NCBI GenBank assembly: GCA_965225915.1
Contig: OZ245326.1
Coordinates: forward strand, 2,914,001 to 2,978,000
Source: JAAXHH01 sp965225915
Lineage (GTDB): Bacteria; JAAXHH01
DNA: 64,000 bases
Direction of reading: 5' to 3'
Numbering within the stretch: position 1 is the stretch's first letter; every line of letters begins with the position of its first letter. The position numbers were made by a program, and so were the translations under genes. Of this stretch, positions 16,901 through 26,267 are shown one piece after another. The notes under the pieces were generated by a model. The model saw only the letters and a program-made list of their open reading frames with translations. It searched no databases and was not told where the DNA came from.

Positions 16901-18271
16901 ATGGACAACGTCATATCCTATCTCGAAGGCCAGCGATCCCAGGCCCTGGAGGGATTGAAGGACTTCCTCCGCATTCCCAGCGTTAGCACCCATCCCCACC
17001 ACCGCGAGGATCTGCGCCGATGCGCACGGTACCTTGCCGGCGAGTTGGAACGGATCGGCTTGGATAAAGTGGCGGTCAACCCCACGGCAGGCCATCCCAT
17101 CGTAACGGCGGAATGGCTGGGCGCGCCTGGCAAGCCCACCGTCCTCTTCTACGGCCACTACGACGTCCAGCCCGCCGAACCCTTTGAATTGTGGGAAAGC
17201 GATCCATTTGATCCGACGGTCCGGGGGGACGACCTTTACGCACGGGGATCGACGGACGACAAGGGGCAGGTCTGGCTGCACGTCAAGGCGCTGGAGGCCC
17301 ATCTGCGAGAGAACGGACACCTTCCGGTAAACGTCCGCATGCTGATCGAAGGGGAGGAGGAAGTCTCTAGCGAGAACCTGGACACCTTTCTGGATGCCCA
17401 CAGTAAGGAACTGGCGGCAGACGTGGTCCTGATCTCAGACACCACCATGTTCGACTACGAGCAGCCCTCGATCGGTTATGGACTGCGTGGCATGGCGTAC
17501 ATGGAGGTACGGGTCGAAGGACCGAAAAAGGACCTGCATTCGGGCGGCTACGGCGGTTCGGTGCCCAATCCGCTCAACGTGCTATCCACCATCCTGGGCC
17601 GGATGGTGGACCCGGACGGCCGGATCACGGTACCCGGATTCTACGACGACGTCGTTCCCCTGAGCGAAGAGGAGCGTAACGCGATCGCGGCATTGCCCTT
17701 CAGCGAGGATCGCTTCGCGGAACGGCTGGGACTGCCGGAAGTGATGGGGGAGAAGGACTATTCGACCCTGGAGCGCATCTGGGGCCGTCCCACCCTCGAC
17801 ATCAACGGGATGCTGGGCGGGTTCACGGGCGAGGGCTCAAAGACCGTGATACCGTCGAAGGCCATGGCCAAGGTGAGCATGCGTCTCGTGCCGAACCAGG
17901 ATCCCGACAAGATCGCCCGGGCCTTCGAAGACTACGTAAGGTGCCTTGCGCCGCCCTCGGTCAAGGTGGAAGTCGTCCTTCACGGTACCGGGAAACCCGT
18001 CCTCACGGCGCGGAACCATCCCGCGGTGACGGCCGCGCACGAGGCCATTACCAAGGGCTTCGGCAAGGAGCCCGTCTACATCCGGGAAGGAGGCAGCATT
18101 CCAGTGGTGGCTATGTTCGAGGAGAAACTCGGTCTACCCACGGTCCTGATGGCCTTCGGCCTTCCCGATTGCGACGCCCATGCGCCCAACGAGAAGTTTC
18201 ACCTGCCCAATTTCTACCGGGGAATCGACAGCGCCGCCTGGTTCTACGAAGAATACGGCCGGCGGCACTGA
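16901..18271 (+). CDS. M20-family metallopeptidase (dipeptidase, CNDP/DUG1-like)
   Basis: The 456-residue protein has the complete two-zinc site of M20 peptidases. The motifs are FYGHYDVQP (His), RGSTDDKGQ (bridging Asp), IEGEEEVSS (general base Glu and ligand Glu), ISDTTMFD (Asp) and DCDAHAPNEKF (His). A lid/dimerisation domain interrupts the catalytic domain at about residues 195-345. It probably hydrolyses di- or short peptides in the cytoplasm. ATG 16901 begins the homologous N-terminus MDNVISYLEGQ; a TTG at 16871 is also in frame. The symporter gene downstream is convergent. Confidence 0.93.
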   Translation: MDNVISYLEGQRSQALEGLKDFLRIPSVSTHPHHREDLRRCARYLAGELERIGLDKVAVNPTAGHPIVTAEWLGAPGKPTVLFYGHYDVQPAEPFELWESDPFDPTVRGDDLYARGSTDDKGQVWLHVKALEAHLRENGHLPVNVRMLIEGEEEVSSENLDTFLDAHSKELAADVVLISDTTMFDYEQPSIGYGLRGMAYMEVRVEGPKKDLHSGGYGGSVPNPLNVLSTILGRMVDPDGRITVPGFYDDVVPLSEEERNAIAALPFSEDRFAERLGLPEVMGEKDYSTLERIWGRPTLDINGMLGGFTGEGSKTVIPSKAMAKVSMRLVPNQDPDKIARAFEDYVRCLAPPSVKVEVVLHGTGKPVLTARNHPAVTAAHEAITKGFGKEPVYIREGGSIPVVAMFEEKLGLPTVLMAFGLPDCDAHAPNEKFHLPNFYRGIDSAAWFYEEYGRRH

Positions 18272-18345
18272 CACGATTTCCGCTGGTACCCTGGTCCGCC
18301 CTCTTTCGATCTTCGTCTTGAATATTGCGCGCTTCGGACTGTGTG

Positions 18346-19659
18346 CTACGCGGTTTGGCTGGCCGTCCTGGCGGCTGCCCGTTTTTCAATGGCGTCCACG
18401 GAGGAGGCCACGGCGGCGTCTCCGGTAACGTTCACCGCGGTGCGGCACATGTCGAGTATGCGGTCGACGCCGAGGATCAGCGCGATGCCCGCGGCCGGAA
18501 CGCCGATGGTTTCCAGGATGATGATCAGCATGATGATGCCCGCGCCAGGCACCGCGGCGGTGCCGATGGACGCAAGAACGGCCGTGAGGACGATCTGCAA
18601 CTGGGCGGTCGTGTCAAGGCCGAGCCCGAGGGCCTGGGCGATGAACACGGCGGCCACGGCCTGGTAAAGCGCGGTGCCGTCCATGTTAATCGTGGCACCG
18701 AGGGGCAGAACGAAGGAGGATACTTCTTTGGAGACCCCGAGATTGCGTTCGCACATCTTCATGGTGATGGGAAGCGTGGCCCCGCTGGAACTCGAGGAAA
18801 AGGCCAGGAGCTGCGCCGGGGCGATCCCCCGGAAGAACCGGCCGATCTTCATGGAGGAGAATGTTTTCAGCAGGATCGGGTAAGTGATGAATCCGTGGAT
18901 CAGCAGTCCCGCGACGACCACCAGGCAGTAGAATCCCAGCGCGCTCAGGAGTTCGGCCACCGCGGACAGATCGTCCTGCGCTACCTGGTTGATGGTCTTG
19001 GCAATAAGGGCGAATACCCCAATCGGTGCAGCCACCATGATCATGTTCACGATCTGGATGATGACCGAAGTGAGGCTGGCGAAGAAATCGATCAGGGGTT
19101 TGCCTGCATCGGATGGGATGATCACCAGGGCGATCCCGAATAGAATGGAAAAGAAGACGACCTGGAGCATGCGGCCGTTGTTGCTCAGGGCGCCGAACAC
19201 GTTATCGGGCGTCATGTCCACGAAGACCTGCAGCGGACCGCGGTTCTTGGCCGAATCGGCCCGTTCCATGTCCGATTCCGCATCGGACTGGTACGCCGTC
19301 TGAAGTTGTTCCTGCAACGACCGGGGCACCCCTGTTCCGGGTTCGAGCAGGTTGACCATGACGAGCCCGATGGACACCGCGATGGTCGTCGTAATGATGT
19401 AGATGGCGATCGTCCTTCCCCCGATGCGTGAGAGTTTCTTCACGTCCGAAAGGGAGGCGACACCCGTGATCAGCGAGCCCAGTACGAGGGGTACCGCGAT
19501 GACCTTAAGCAGGTTGAGGAAGATGTCGCCGAATGGCGTTACCCAGTCCGAGGTGAACTGGCTCCAGCCCATCACTGCGGAGAGTATCCCGTACAGCCCA
19601 CCGAATATCATGCCGATGATGATCTTCCAATGCAGGGGCAGGCGCCACAGGTTTATCAT
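18346..19659 (-). CDS. Dicarboxylate/amino acid:cation symporter (DAACS family)
   Basis: The 437-residue membrane protein belongs to the GltP/DctA family, which imports glutamate, aspartate or C4-dicarboxylates with Na+ or H+. It has multiple hydrophobic segments, the serine-rich hairpin SSSSGATLPIT, the substrate/Na+ motif LPLGATINMDGTALYQ and the TM8 signature GVDRILDMCRTAVNVTGD. A hydrophilic loop (~120-150) lies between early segments. It starts 21 bp after the E1-beta stop and is likely co-transcribed with the 2-oxoacid dehydrogenase E1 genes. The exact substrate cannot be read from sequence. Confidence 0.94.
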   Translation of the reverse strand: MINLWRLPLHWKIIIGMIFGGLYGILSAVMGWSQFTSDWVTPFGDIFLNLLKVIAVPLVLGSLITGVASLSDVKKLSRIGGRTIAIYIITTTIAVSIGLVMVNLLEPGTGVPRSLQEQLQTAYQSDAESDMERADSAKNRGPLQVFVDMTPDNVFGALSNNGRMLQVVFFSILFGIALVIIPSDAGKPLIDFFASLTSVIIQIVNMIMVAAPIGVFALIAKTINQVAQDDLSAVAELLSALGFYCLVVVAGLLIHGFITYPILLKTFSSMKIGRFFRGIAPAQLLAFSSSSSGATLPITMKMCERNLGVSKEVSSFVLPLGATINMDGTALYQAVAAVFIAQALGLGLDTTAQLQIVLTAVLASIGTAAVPGAGIIMLIIILETIGVPAAGIALILGVDRILDMCRTAVNVTGDAAVASSVDAIEKRAAARTASQTA

Positions 19660-19680
19660 GGGTTGGGACTCCGGTGGGGG

Positions 19681-20682
19681 TTATACGGGGACATCGTGGA
19701 ACAGGCTGCGGACGGTCCGGACCAGTTTGTCTTCGTTAGGAATGGTTTCAGGTTCCAGTCCGGGGCTGAAGGGCACCGGTACGTCCATGGCCCCAAGGCG
19801 CTTGACCGGGGCATCCAGGTAGTCGAAGGCCTCGTCCGCGATCCTCGAGGCCAGTTCCCCCGTCACCCCGTAGCTCTGGTAGGCTTCGTCGATAACCACG
19901 GCGCGGCTGGTCTTCTTGACGGAACGCACGATGGTGTCCATGTCGAGGGGTGAAAGCGTCCTGGGATCCACCACTTCGGCGTCGATCTGATCCTTCTCCA
20001 ACATGTCCGCGGCCTTGAGGGCGGTATGCACCATGCTCGAAGTGGCGATGAGGGATACGTCGTTTCCTTCCCTCTTGATGTCGGCCACACCGAAGGGGAT
20101 GGTATAGTCGTCGACATCCGGAACCGGTCCCCGCATGTTGTACATCATCTTGTCTTCGTAGATGATGGTGGGGTTGTCGTCGCGAATGGCGGTCTTCAAC
20201 AGGCCTTTCAGGTCCGCCGGGGTCGAGGGGATGGCCACCTTGACGCCGGGTATGTGGGACAGCCATGCCTGCAGACTCTGGGAGTGCTGGGCCGCCGACG
20301 ACCGGCCCGCGCCTATGGTGGTCCGAATCGTCAGCGGCACGCTGGCCTGTCCGCCGGTCATGTAACACATCTTGGCCGCCTGGTTGACGATCTGGTCCAT
20401 GGCGATGGTGATGAAATCGCCGAACATGATTTCGACGATGGGCCGCATGCCCGTCAGGGCGGCGCCCACGCCCGCTCCCATGATACCGGCTTCCGATATG
20501 GGGGTGTCGCGCACCCGTTCTTCGCCGAATTCATCGAGCAGCCCAACGGTGACCTTGAAGACCCCGCCCGCCGCAGCCACGTCCTCTCCCATGAAGAAGA
20601 CGGTTTCGTCACGCCGCATTTCTTCCGCGATCGCTTCGCGAACTGCTTCGCCAAAGGTGATCTGGCGCTCAGGCGTAGACAT
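19681..20682 (-). CDS. pdhB: 2-oxoacid (pyruvate/acetoin) dehydrogenase E1 component, beta subunit
   Basis: The 333-residue protein is the beta half of the thiamine-diphosphate heterotetramer. It shows the family pattern FGEAVREAIAEEMRRDETVFFMGEDVA (Glu contacting ThDP), DTPISEAGIMGAG, EIMFGDF, the IRTTIGAG-H-S region and the transketolase C-terminal part (VVDPRTLSPLD, VVIDEAYQSYG). It overlaps the alpha gene by 14 bp. No E2 or E3 gene follows, so these must be elsewhere. Pyruvate, acetoin and branched-chain versions are hard to separate by eye. Confidence 0.92.
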   Translation of the reverse strand: MSTPERQITFGEAVREAIAEEMRRDETVFFMGEDVAAAGGVFKVTVGLLDEFGEERVRDTPISEAGIMGAGVGAALTGMRPIVEIMFGDFITIAMDQIVNQAAKMCYMTGGQASVPLTIRTTIGAGRSSAAQHSQSLQAWLSHIPGVKVAIPSTPADLKGLLKTAIRDDNPTIIYEDKMMYNMRGPVPDVDDYTIPFGVADIKREGNDVSLIATSSMVHTALKAADMLEKDQIDAEVVDPRTLSPLDMDTIVRSVKKTSRAVVIDEAYQSYGVTGELASRIADEAFDYLDAPVKRLGAMDVPVPFSPGLEPETIPNEDKLVRTVRSLFHDVPV

Positions 20683-21688
20683 GTTCGACTACCTCGTCGG
20701 CTGTGGGATAAGGTGATTCCTTTGCAAAGGCCACGGCGTCTTCCACCCGCTGGGTGATGGTAGCGTCGATGGCCTCTAGTTCCGTCTCGTCGACCATGCC
20801 CGCCTTCTGCATCCGGCGGGCGAATCTGGGTATCGGATCGCGCGCAAGCCAGGTATCGGTCTCCTGCTGGGTCCGGTAGGTTTTTTCCGAATCGCCGTCG
20901 CCCACGTGGTGACCGCGGTACCGGTAGGTCTTGTTTTCGATCAGGCAGGGTCCCTCGCCGGCCCGTGCGCGTTCGACCATTTTCAACGCGGTCTGGTATA
21001 CGGCGACCACGTCGTTGCCGTCGACCACCACGGCAGGCATGTTGAATCCCGCGGCCCGTTCGGCCACGTGTTCCTTGATGGCCGTGACGTCCTTGGCGGC
21101 GGTATACTCGCCGTAATGGTTGTTCTCGCAGACGAAAAGCACGGGCAACGACCAGATGGAAGCCAGGTTGGCGGATTCCAGGAAGGCGCCCTGGTTGATG
21201 GCGCCGTCGCCGAAGAAGCACACGGCCACCTGCCCGGTTTTCCGCATCTTTCCGCTCAGGGCCGCTCCCGTCGCCATGCCCATGCCACCCCCCACGATAC
21301 CGTTGGCACCCAAGATCCCGAGGCTCATGTCGGCGATATGCATGGTGCCGCCCTTCCCCCTGTTGTAGCCGTCGACCTTGCCCATCATTTCCGCCATCAT
21401 CCGGTCGACCTTGCCGCCCTTCGCGATCAGGTGGCCGTGGCCCCGGTGTGTGCTGGTGAGATAATCCTCATCGTTCAAGGCGGAACAGATGCCTACGGCC
21501 GAGGCTTCCTGGCCGATGTAAAGGTGGGCCAGCCCGCGCATCAGGCCCTGCGTGTACACTTCCAGCACGGCTTCCTCGAACCGCCGAATGGTCAGCATTT
21601 TTTCGTACATTTTCCGACTTAGCGCCTCGGGCAGAGGAAGCGTTCCCTCGTCGCTGGAGGTGCGGACCAACTCCAGGGATTCCGCCAT
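20669..21688 (-). CDS. pdhA: 2-oxoacid (pyruvate/acetoin) dehydrogenase E1 component, alpha subunit
   Basis: The 339-residue alpha subunit carries the thiamine-diphosphate/Mg2+ motif FFGDGAINQGAFLESANLASIWSL-(x)-ENN, with G-D-G and the N-N end. It also has YIGQEA-like SAVGICSAL, STHRGHGHLIAKG, KGGTMH and the phospho-loop region YRYRGHHVGDGD. It begins the E1-alpha, E1-beta and symporter run. The thiT-like gene upstream on the same strand would supply the thiamine precursor of its cofactor. Confidence 0.93.
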   Translation of the reverse strand: MAESLELVRTSSDEGTLPLPEALSRKMYEKMLTIRRFEEAVLEVYTQGLMRGLAHLYIGQEASAVGICSALNDEDYLTSTHRGHGHLIAKGGKVDRMMAEMMGKVDGYNRGKGGTMHIADMSLGILGANGIVGGGMGMATGAALSGKMRKTGQVAVCFFGDGAINQGAFLESANLASIWSLPVLFVCENNHYGEYTAAKDVTAIKEHVAERAAGFNMPAVVVDGNDVVAVYQTALKMVERARAGEGPCLIENKTYRYRGHHVGDGDSEKTYRTQQETDTWLARDPIPRFARRMQKAGMVDETELEAIDATITQRVEDAVAFAKESPYPTADEVVEHVYA

Positions 21689-21844
21689 GATTCAAGTGCT
21701 CCTGAATAGAAGAGTCGTAATCTGGAATTGCGGTCTGAACGAACTGACACATAATACGAGAGGGCAACCGTTCAGGCAAGAGGAAAATACACTCGTAAAA
21801 GGTCTGTTGATCTCGGTGGTCCGCACCCCTCCGAGCACCCAGAT

Positions 21845-22480
21845 TCAGCCGGTTCGATCCGGTGCGAAACTCCGGTTGATCCGGTGTATCAGCGGCGGGG
21901 CGACGATCATCATCAGGATGGTTTCAGGGACGATGAGACTGCCATTGTAAACCAGGGCGTAAATCCATGGCGCCGTCCACTGCTGCAGCATGAGGGACAG
22001 GGTGATCCCCGTGTGGTCCCGGATCAGTTCGTAAACCTGCCGGTTCAGTTCAGGGGGCGTAAAAGCCGCGAAATAGACCGCGCCGGACACTACGTGGCTG
22101 GCCAGCCGGAGTATCCCTGCCGCCACGATGCCAATTCGGGGCCAGGAAGGGAAGAAGCCGATCATACCCAGGAAGGCGTAGGGCAGGAGATAGTCCAGGG
22201 CGACCTGTACGGGGTGCAGGACGACGGGATCGACGATCAGCGTAACCAGGCCGGTGGCGAGTCCACCGACCATGCCTGCCCTGGGACCGTGTGTGATCGC
22301 CAGGTAGACCAGGGGCAGGATCTTCAGCGACAGCGAGCCTCCCCATGGCAACCGGTACAGGCGAATGAATCCGAGGAGGACCGCGAGGGCCACGGACACG
22401 GCCATGGCGGTCAGGCGGCGGGTGTTTTCCGTACTAGCCGTCGCCGGCGGGTTGATTTTCATCGGTCTCGTGATTGCCAT
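21845..22480 (-). CDS. thiT: ThiT-like thiamine-specific ECF transporter S component
   Basis: About 211 residues with six hydrophobic segments. The pattern LPWGGSLSLKILPLVYLAITHGPRAGMVGG followed by VVLHPVQVALDYLLPYAFLG matches ThiT/YuaJ, in which these loops line the thiamine site. The protein would capture thiamine and needs an energising EcfAA'T module, which is not in the window. Starts at 22480, 22462 (MKINPP) and 22405 (MAVSVAL) are all possible; none has a clear ribosome-binding site. The first two overlap the Lon-domain gene. It lies 156 bp upstream of the thiamine-dependent E1 genes. Confidence 0.82.
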   Translation of the reverse strand: MAITRPMKINPPATASTENTRRLTAMAVSVALAVLLGFIRLYRLPWGGSLSLKILPLVYLAITHGPRAGMVGGLATGLVTLIVDPVVLHPVQVALDYLLPYAFLGMIGFFPSWPRIGIVAAGILRLASHVVSGAVYFAAFTPPELNRQVYELIRDHTGITLSLMLQQWTAPWIYALVYNGSLIVPETILMMIVAPPLIHRINRSFAPDRTG

Positions 22481-23087
22481 GTCCGTTCATGTCGGCCAGC
22501 CGCTTCAGTTTTTCCTGCTTGTCCAGCTTTTGCATCGTTTCGAGTAGCGCGGTGTCGAGTTTCCTGATCCGCTCCGTGGTCGAAGTCAGTTCCAGCAGCG
22601 ACTGCCTTTCCTGGAGGACGAGGTCGATCGTCGACGCGATGATGAAGGAAAAATACACCGGGTCGAAGATGCCCCGGATAGCGCCCACTCCCCTGGTCTG
22701 TAGGTGTATCATTTTCTGGTAGGCGTTCAGGACCTTCTTCAGCAGGTCGGAAGGGATGTCCTCGCTGTCGTCTTCAAAGTAATCCACGACCGCTTCCAGG
22801 TAGGATTCCCGGTTCAGGACGTCGAGGACGCGGAACCTCCTCCGCCCCTCGGTGAGGATATCCATGGTCCCGTTGTCAAACTGTCGCAGGATTTGCGTGA
22901 TCCTGGCGGTGCAGCCCACCTGGCACAACTGGGTTTCATGAAGAAGGAGTATTCCGAATTCCATTTTCTCATTGAGACACTTCTGAACCATTTCCTTGTA
23001 GCGGGGTTCGAAAATGTGCAGGTGCAGGGGCATTCCCGGAAACAGCACGGTATTGAGTGGAAAGAGGGGTATCTCGCGTGTATTCAT
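22434..23087 (-). CDS. Lon N-terminal (substrate-binding) domain protein
   Basis: The 217-residue protein is a stand-alone LON substrate-binding domain without ATPase or protease. The family start REIPLFPLNTVLFPGMPLHLHIFEPRYKEMV is clear. It is followed by GCTARITQILRQFDNGTMDILTEGRRRFRVLDV. The C-terminal helical part is charged (residues ~150-217). ATG 23087 is where homology starts; the frame is open upstream. The function of stand-alone Lon-N proteins is poorly defined. The 3' end may overlap the thiT-like gene by up to 47 bp. Confidence 0.9.
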   Translation of the reverse strand: MNTREIPLFPLNTVLFPGMPLHLHIFEPRYKEMVQKCLNEKMEFGILLLHETQLCQVGCTARITQILRQFDNGTMDILTEGRRRFRVLDVLNRESYLEAVVDYFEDDSEDIPSDLLKKVLNAYQKMIHLQTRGVGAIRGIFDPVYFSFIIASTIDLVLQERQSLLELTSTTERIRKLDTALLETMQKLDKQEKLKRLADMNGHGNHETDENQPAGDG

Positions 23088-23282
23088 GACGGTATGGAGT
23101 GCGAGAAAAAGACGCGGAATCTCACAGTTGAAGTGGAATACACGAACGCATGGCAGGCAAGAATCCCGGGAGCCGCCGCTCACTGGGAAACGTGAACGGG
23201 ACATGCGCATTTTAATCAGGTCGCGTCGAACGTGTCAACGGAATTCGGCCCGTGCTGAGCGTTTCACGGGGCCAGTTCCTTC

Positions 23283-23310
23283 TTGACGAACCCCGGCCTT
23301 CGTCTATATT
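23283..23310 (+). promoter_or_regulatory. Predicted sigma70-type promoter of the acyl-CoA mutase gene
   Basis: TTGACG (23283-23288) and TATATT (23305-23310) are separated by 16 bp in the gap between divergent genes. The start codon lies about 50 bp downstream of the expected transcription start. Confidence 0.6.
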
Positions 23311-23365
23311 ACGGTGTTGTTTCCGGGTATAACTGAAATAGTTTGGCGCAATTAAGTCTGGCTCC

Positions 23366-25021
23366 GTGAACGATATGGACACGACTCCGAAAAGCGATAA
23401 GTCGAAGGAAGGGGAAAAGGAAAACCGCCCCTTACGCAAGCCTTCGTTTACGAACATTTCCGGATCTCCGGTGGAGGAGCTTTACACGGCCGGGGACAGA
23501 TCCGGTTCCAACTACCTGCGCGACGAAGGGTTTCCGGGGCAGTTCCCCTATACCCGCGGGATACACGCTTCCCTTTACCGCGGCCGGCCATGGACCATCC
23601 GGCAGTTTTCCGGTTACGGCTCCGCCGCGGATTCCAACGCCCGTTTCAAGTTTCTCCTGGAGCAGGGACAAAACGGCCTGTCCGTGGCCTTTGACGTGCC
23701 GACGCTGATGGGTTTCGATTCCGATCACGCGTCCTCGGAAGGGGAAGTGGGCGTCTGCGGGGTCGCCATAGACACGCTGGAGGACATGGAGATCCTGTTC
23801 GCGGAAATTCCGCTGGACCGCATCAGCACGTCCATGACCATCAATGCCCCCGCCGCGGTGCTGCTGGCCATGTACCTGGCCGTGGCGGAGAAACGGGACA
23901 TCCCCTGGACCGCGCTGCGGGGCACGCTGCAGAATGACATCCTGAAAGAATACATCGCACAGAAGGAGTGGATCTGTCCACCCGCTCCGGCGTTGAAATT
24001 CGTCACCGATACGGTGGTTTTCTGTACGGAACGTGTTCCCCAGTGGAACCCTCTCAGCATCAGCGGTTACCACATCCGGGAGGCTGGCGCGACGGCCGCG
24101 CAGGAACTGGCCTTCACGCTGGCGGACGGTTTTGCCTACGTTGACGGGTGCCTTGCCGCCGGCCTCGAAGTCGACCGGTTCGCTTCGCGGCTGTCCTTCT
24201 TCTTCAACGCCCATATCGATTTCTTCGAAGAGATCGCCAAGTTCCGGGCCGCAAGGCGGATCTGGGCGCGACACATGCGCCACCGGTACGGCACGCAGTC
24301 GGAGCGCTCCTGTGTGCTGCGCTTCCATACCCAGACCGCGGGGTGCAGCCTGACCGCCCAACAGCCGGCGAACAACATCGTCCGCACGGCCGTGGAAGCC
24401 CTGTCCGCCGTGCTGGGAGGCACCCAGTCACTCCATACTAACGCGCTGGACGAAGCCTATGCCCTGCCGTCGGAACAGGCGGCCCGCATCGCCGTGCGAA
24501 CCCAGCAGATCATCGCCCACGAAACCGGAGTGGCCGACGCGATCGATCCCCTCGGAGGATCATACTACGTCGAATCACTTACGGACCGGCTGGAGGAGGA
24601 GGCCGAAGCCTATTTCGACAAGATCGACACATTGGGGGGCATGGTGCCAGCCATCGAGGCGGGTTTCCCCCAGCGCGAAATCATGGCCGCGGCCAATCGG
24701 TACCAGGCGGAGATCGAAAACCGGGAGCGGATCGTTACGGGAGTGAACGAATTCGTCTCTCCGCAGGATGGCGACATCGAGACGCTGCGCATCGACCCGC
24801 ACATCGAAAGGGAACAGCGAAACCGACTGGAATCGTTTCGACGGCGGAGGAACGACCTCGAGGCGGGTATCGCCCTCGATGCCCTGAGAGCCGCGCTGCG
24901 GAACGAAGAGAACGTCATGCCGTCCATGCTGGCCGCGGTCAAGGCCTACGCGACGTTGGGTGAAATCGTGGGCGTGTTGCAGGAAGTGCACGGGTTGTAC
25001 GAGGAACCCGTCGTATTCTAA
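23366..25021 (+). CDS. Acyl-CoA mutase large subunit, isobutyryl-CoA mutase-type active site
   Basis: The 551-residue protein is a B12-dependent acyl-CoA mutase TIM-barrel subunit (FPYTRGIH, GLSVAFDVPTLMGFDSDH, LQNDILKEYIAQKEW, SGYHIREAGAT, GGTQSLHTNALDE, DPLGGSYYVE). It lacks the C-terminal cobalamin domain, so it needs a separate small subunit, not found here. The residues that choose substrate are Phe81 (RQFSGYG) and Gln199 (IAQK), 118 apart. In methylmalonyl-CoA mutase these positions are Tyr89 and Arg207; in isobutyryl-CoA mutase they are Phe80 and Gln198. I therefore favour isobutyryl/n-butyryl-CoA interconversion over methylmalonyl-CoA. Start is GTG 23366, or ATG 23375. A trans-sulfuration gene follows 50 bp later. 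Confidence 0.88.
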   Translation: MNDMDTTPKSDKSKEGEKENRPLRKPSFTNISGSPVEELYTAGDRSGSNYLRDEGFPGQFPYTRGIHASLYRGRPWTIRQFSGYGSAADSNARFKFLLEQGQNGLSVAFDVPTLMGFDSDHASSEGEVGVCGVAIDTLEDMEILFAEIPLDRISTSMTINAPAAVLLAMYLAVAEKRDIPWTALRGTLQNDILKEYIAQKEWICPPAPALKFVTDTVVFCTERVPQWNPLSISGYHIREAGATAAQELAFTLADGFAYVDGCLAAGLEVDRFASRLSFFFNAHIDFFEEIAKFRAARRIWARHMRHRYGTQSERSCVLRFHTQTAGCSLTAQQPANNIVRTAVEALSAVLGGTQSLHTNALDEAYALPSEQAARIAVRTQQIIAHETGVADAIDPLGGSYYVESLTDRLEEEAEAYFDKIDTLGGMVPAIEAGFPQREIMAAANRYQAEIENRERIVTGVNEFVSPQDGDIETLRIDPHIEREQRNRLESFRRRRNDLEAGIALDALRAALRNEENVMPSMLAAVKAYATLGEIVGVLQEVHGLYEEPVVF

Positions 25022-25071
25022 TTCGCACCGGTGGTTCGGCCGGAAGTCATTTCTCAAAGGAAACCGATTAC

Positions 25072-26253
25072 ATGCGTCGTCCAAACAAGGGATTGTCCAC
25101 CCGTTCCGTTCATGGAGGGGAGCATCGTGATAAACCGTTTTCCGCGGTGACCAATCCCATCGTCCAGACATCCACGTACGTATTTCAAAATACCCAGGAG
25201 CTGATCGACTACACTACGGGCAAAATCGACCGCGAAGAGTACGGACGCTACGGCAATCCCACGAAGTCAGTGGCGGAGCGCAAGATCGCCGAGTTGGAAG
25301 GTGGGGAGGATGCCGCGCTTTTTTCTTCCGGCATGAGCGCCTTCACTTCCGTGCTTTTCGCCATGCTCTCGTCCGGCGCCCACGTGATCGTCATGGACGA
25401 GTGTTACCGGCGCAGCCGCCAGTTCTGCAGACAGATCCTTCCGAGATACAAGATCGACGTGACATTCGTTGAAACGGGCAATTACGATCAACTGGCTTCG
25501 GCGATCACCGACAGCACCCGTCTTATCATATCCGAATCTCCCACGAATCCGTACCTGAACGTAATCGACCTGGACAAGGTTACGGATATCGCCGCCCGCC
25601 ATCGTGTCAAGGTGCTTATCGATGGTACTTTCGCCACGCCGTACAACCAGAAACCCCTGGATTTCGGGATCGACCTTGTTCTCCACAGCGCCACCAAGTA
25701 CCTGGGTGGCCACAACGATCTGCTTTCCGGCGCAGTCGTGGGCAGCGCTCCTCTGATCGCCGCCATCCGCGAGTTTCGCGACGTCACGGGCGGCATCGTC
25801 GATCCCCACGGAGCGTACCTGCTGATCCGGGGACTGAAGACGTTCGCCCTGCGCATGGAACAGCACAACGCAAACGGCCTGGCCGTCGCCCACTTTCTGG
25901 ATGGCCATCCCCGCATACGGAGGACATACTATCCGGGCCTGGAAAGCCACGCGGGTTATGAAACGGCACGCAGGCAGATGAGCGGGTTCGGTGGGGTGGT
26001 GAGCTTCGAAGTCGACGGCGACATGGAAACGACCATCCGGTTCATCGATGCGTTGCGCATTCCCTACATCGCACCGAGCCTGGGGGGCGTGGAAAGCCTG
26101 ATCGAACAGCCAGCCATCATGTCCTTCTATGAGATGGACCGGTCTGAACGGCTTCAGATCGGTATCAAGGATGAACTCGTCCGGTTTTCGGTAGGAATTG
26201 AAAACGCCGAAGACCTGATCGCCGACCTGGAACAGGCTCTTGGGAAGATTTAG
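25072..26253 (+). CDS. Trans-sulfuration family PLP enzyme (cystathionine gamma-synthase/lyase-like)
   Basis: The 393-residue protein is a Cys/Met-metabolism PLP enzyme. It shows TRSVHGG at the N-terminus, EYGRYGNPT (phosphate tyrosine/arginine from the partner subunit), LFSSGMSA, ESPTNPYLNVID, LIDGTFATPYNQKPL (cofactor Asp) and the Schiff-base lysine in HSATKYLGGHND. The C-terminus contains PSLGGVESLIEQPA and RFSVGIENAEDLI. Synthase, gamma-lyase and sulfhydrylase activities share these motifs, so the exact reaction is open. It may be co-transcribed with the mutase gene. Confidence 0.9.
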   Translation: MRRPNKGLSTRSVHGGEHRDKPFSAVTNPIVQTSTYVFQNTQELIDYTTGKIDREEYGRYGNPTKSVAERKIAELEGGEDAALFSSGMSAFTSVLFAMLSSGAHVIVMDECYRRSRQFCRQILPRYKIDVTFVETGNYDQLASAITDSTRLIISESPTNPYLNVIDLDKVTDIAARHRVKVLIDGTFATPYNQKPLDFGIDLVLHSATKYLGGHNDLLSGAVVGSAPLIAAIREFRDVTGGIVDPHGAYLLIRGLKTFALRMEQHNANGLAVAHFLDGHPRIRRTYYPGLESHAGYETARRQMSGFGGVVSFEVDGDMETTIRFIDALRIPYIAPSLGGVESLIEQPAIMSFYEMDRSERLQIGIKDELVRFSVGIENAEDLIADLEQALGKI

Positions 26254-26267
26254 GTATTGAGATCGAA

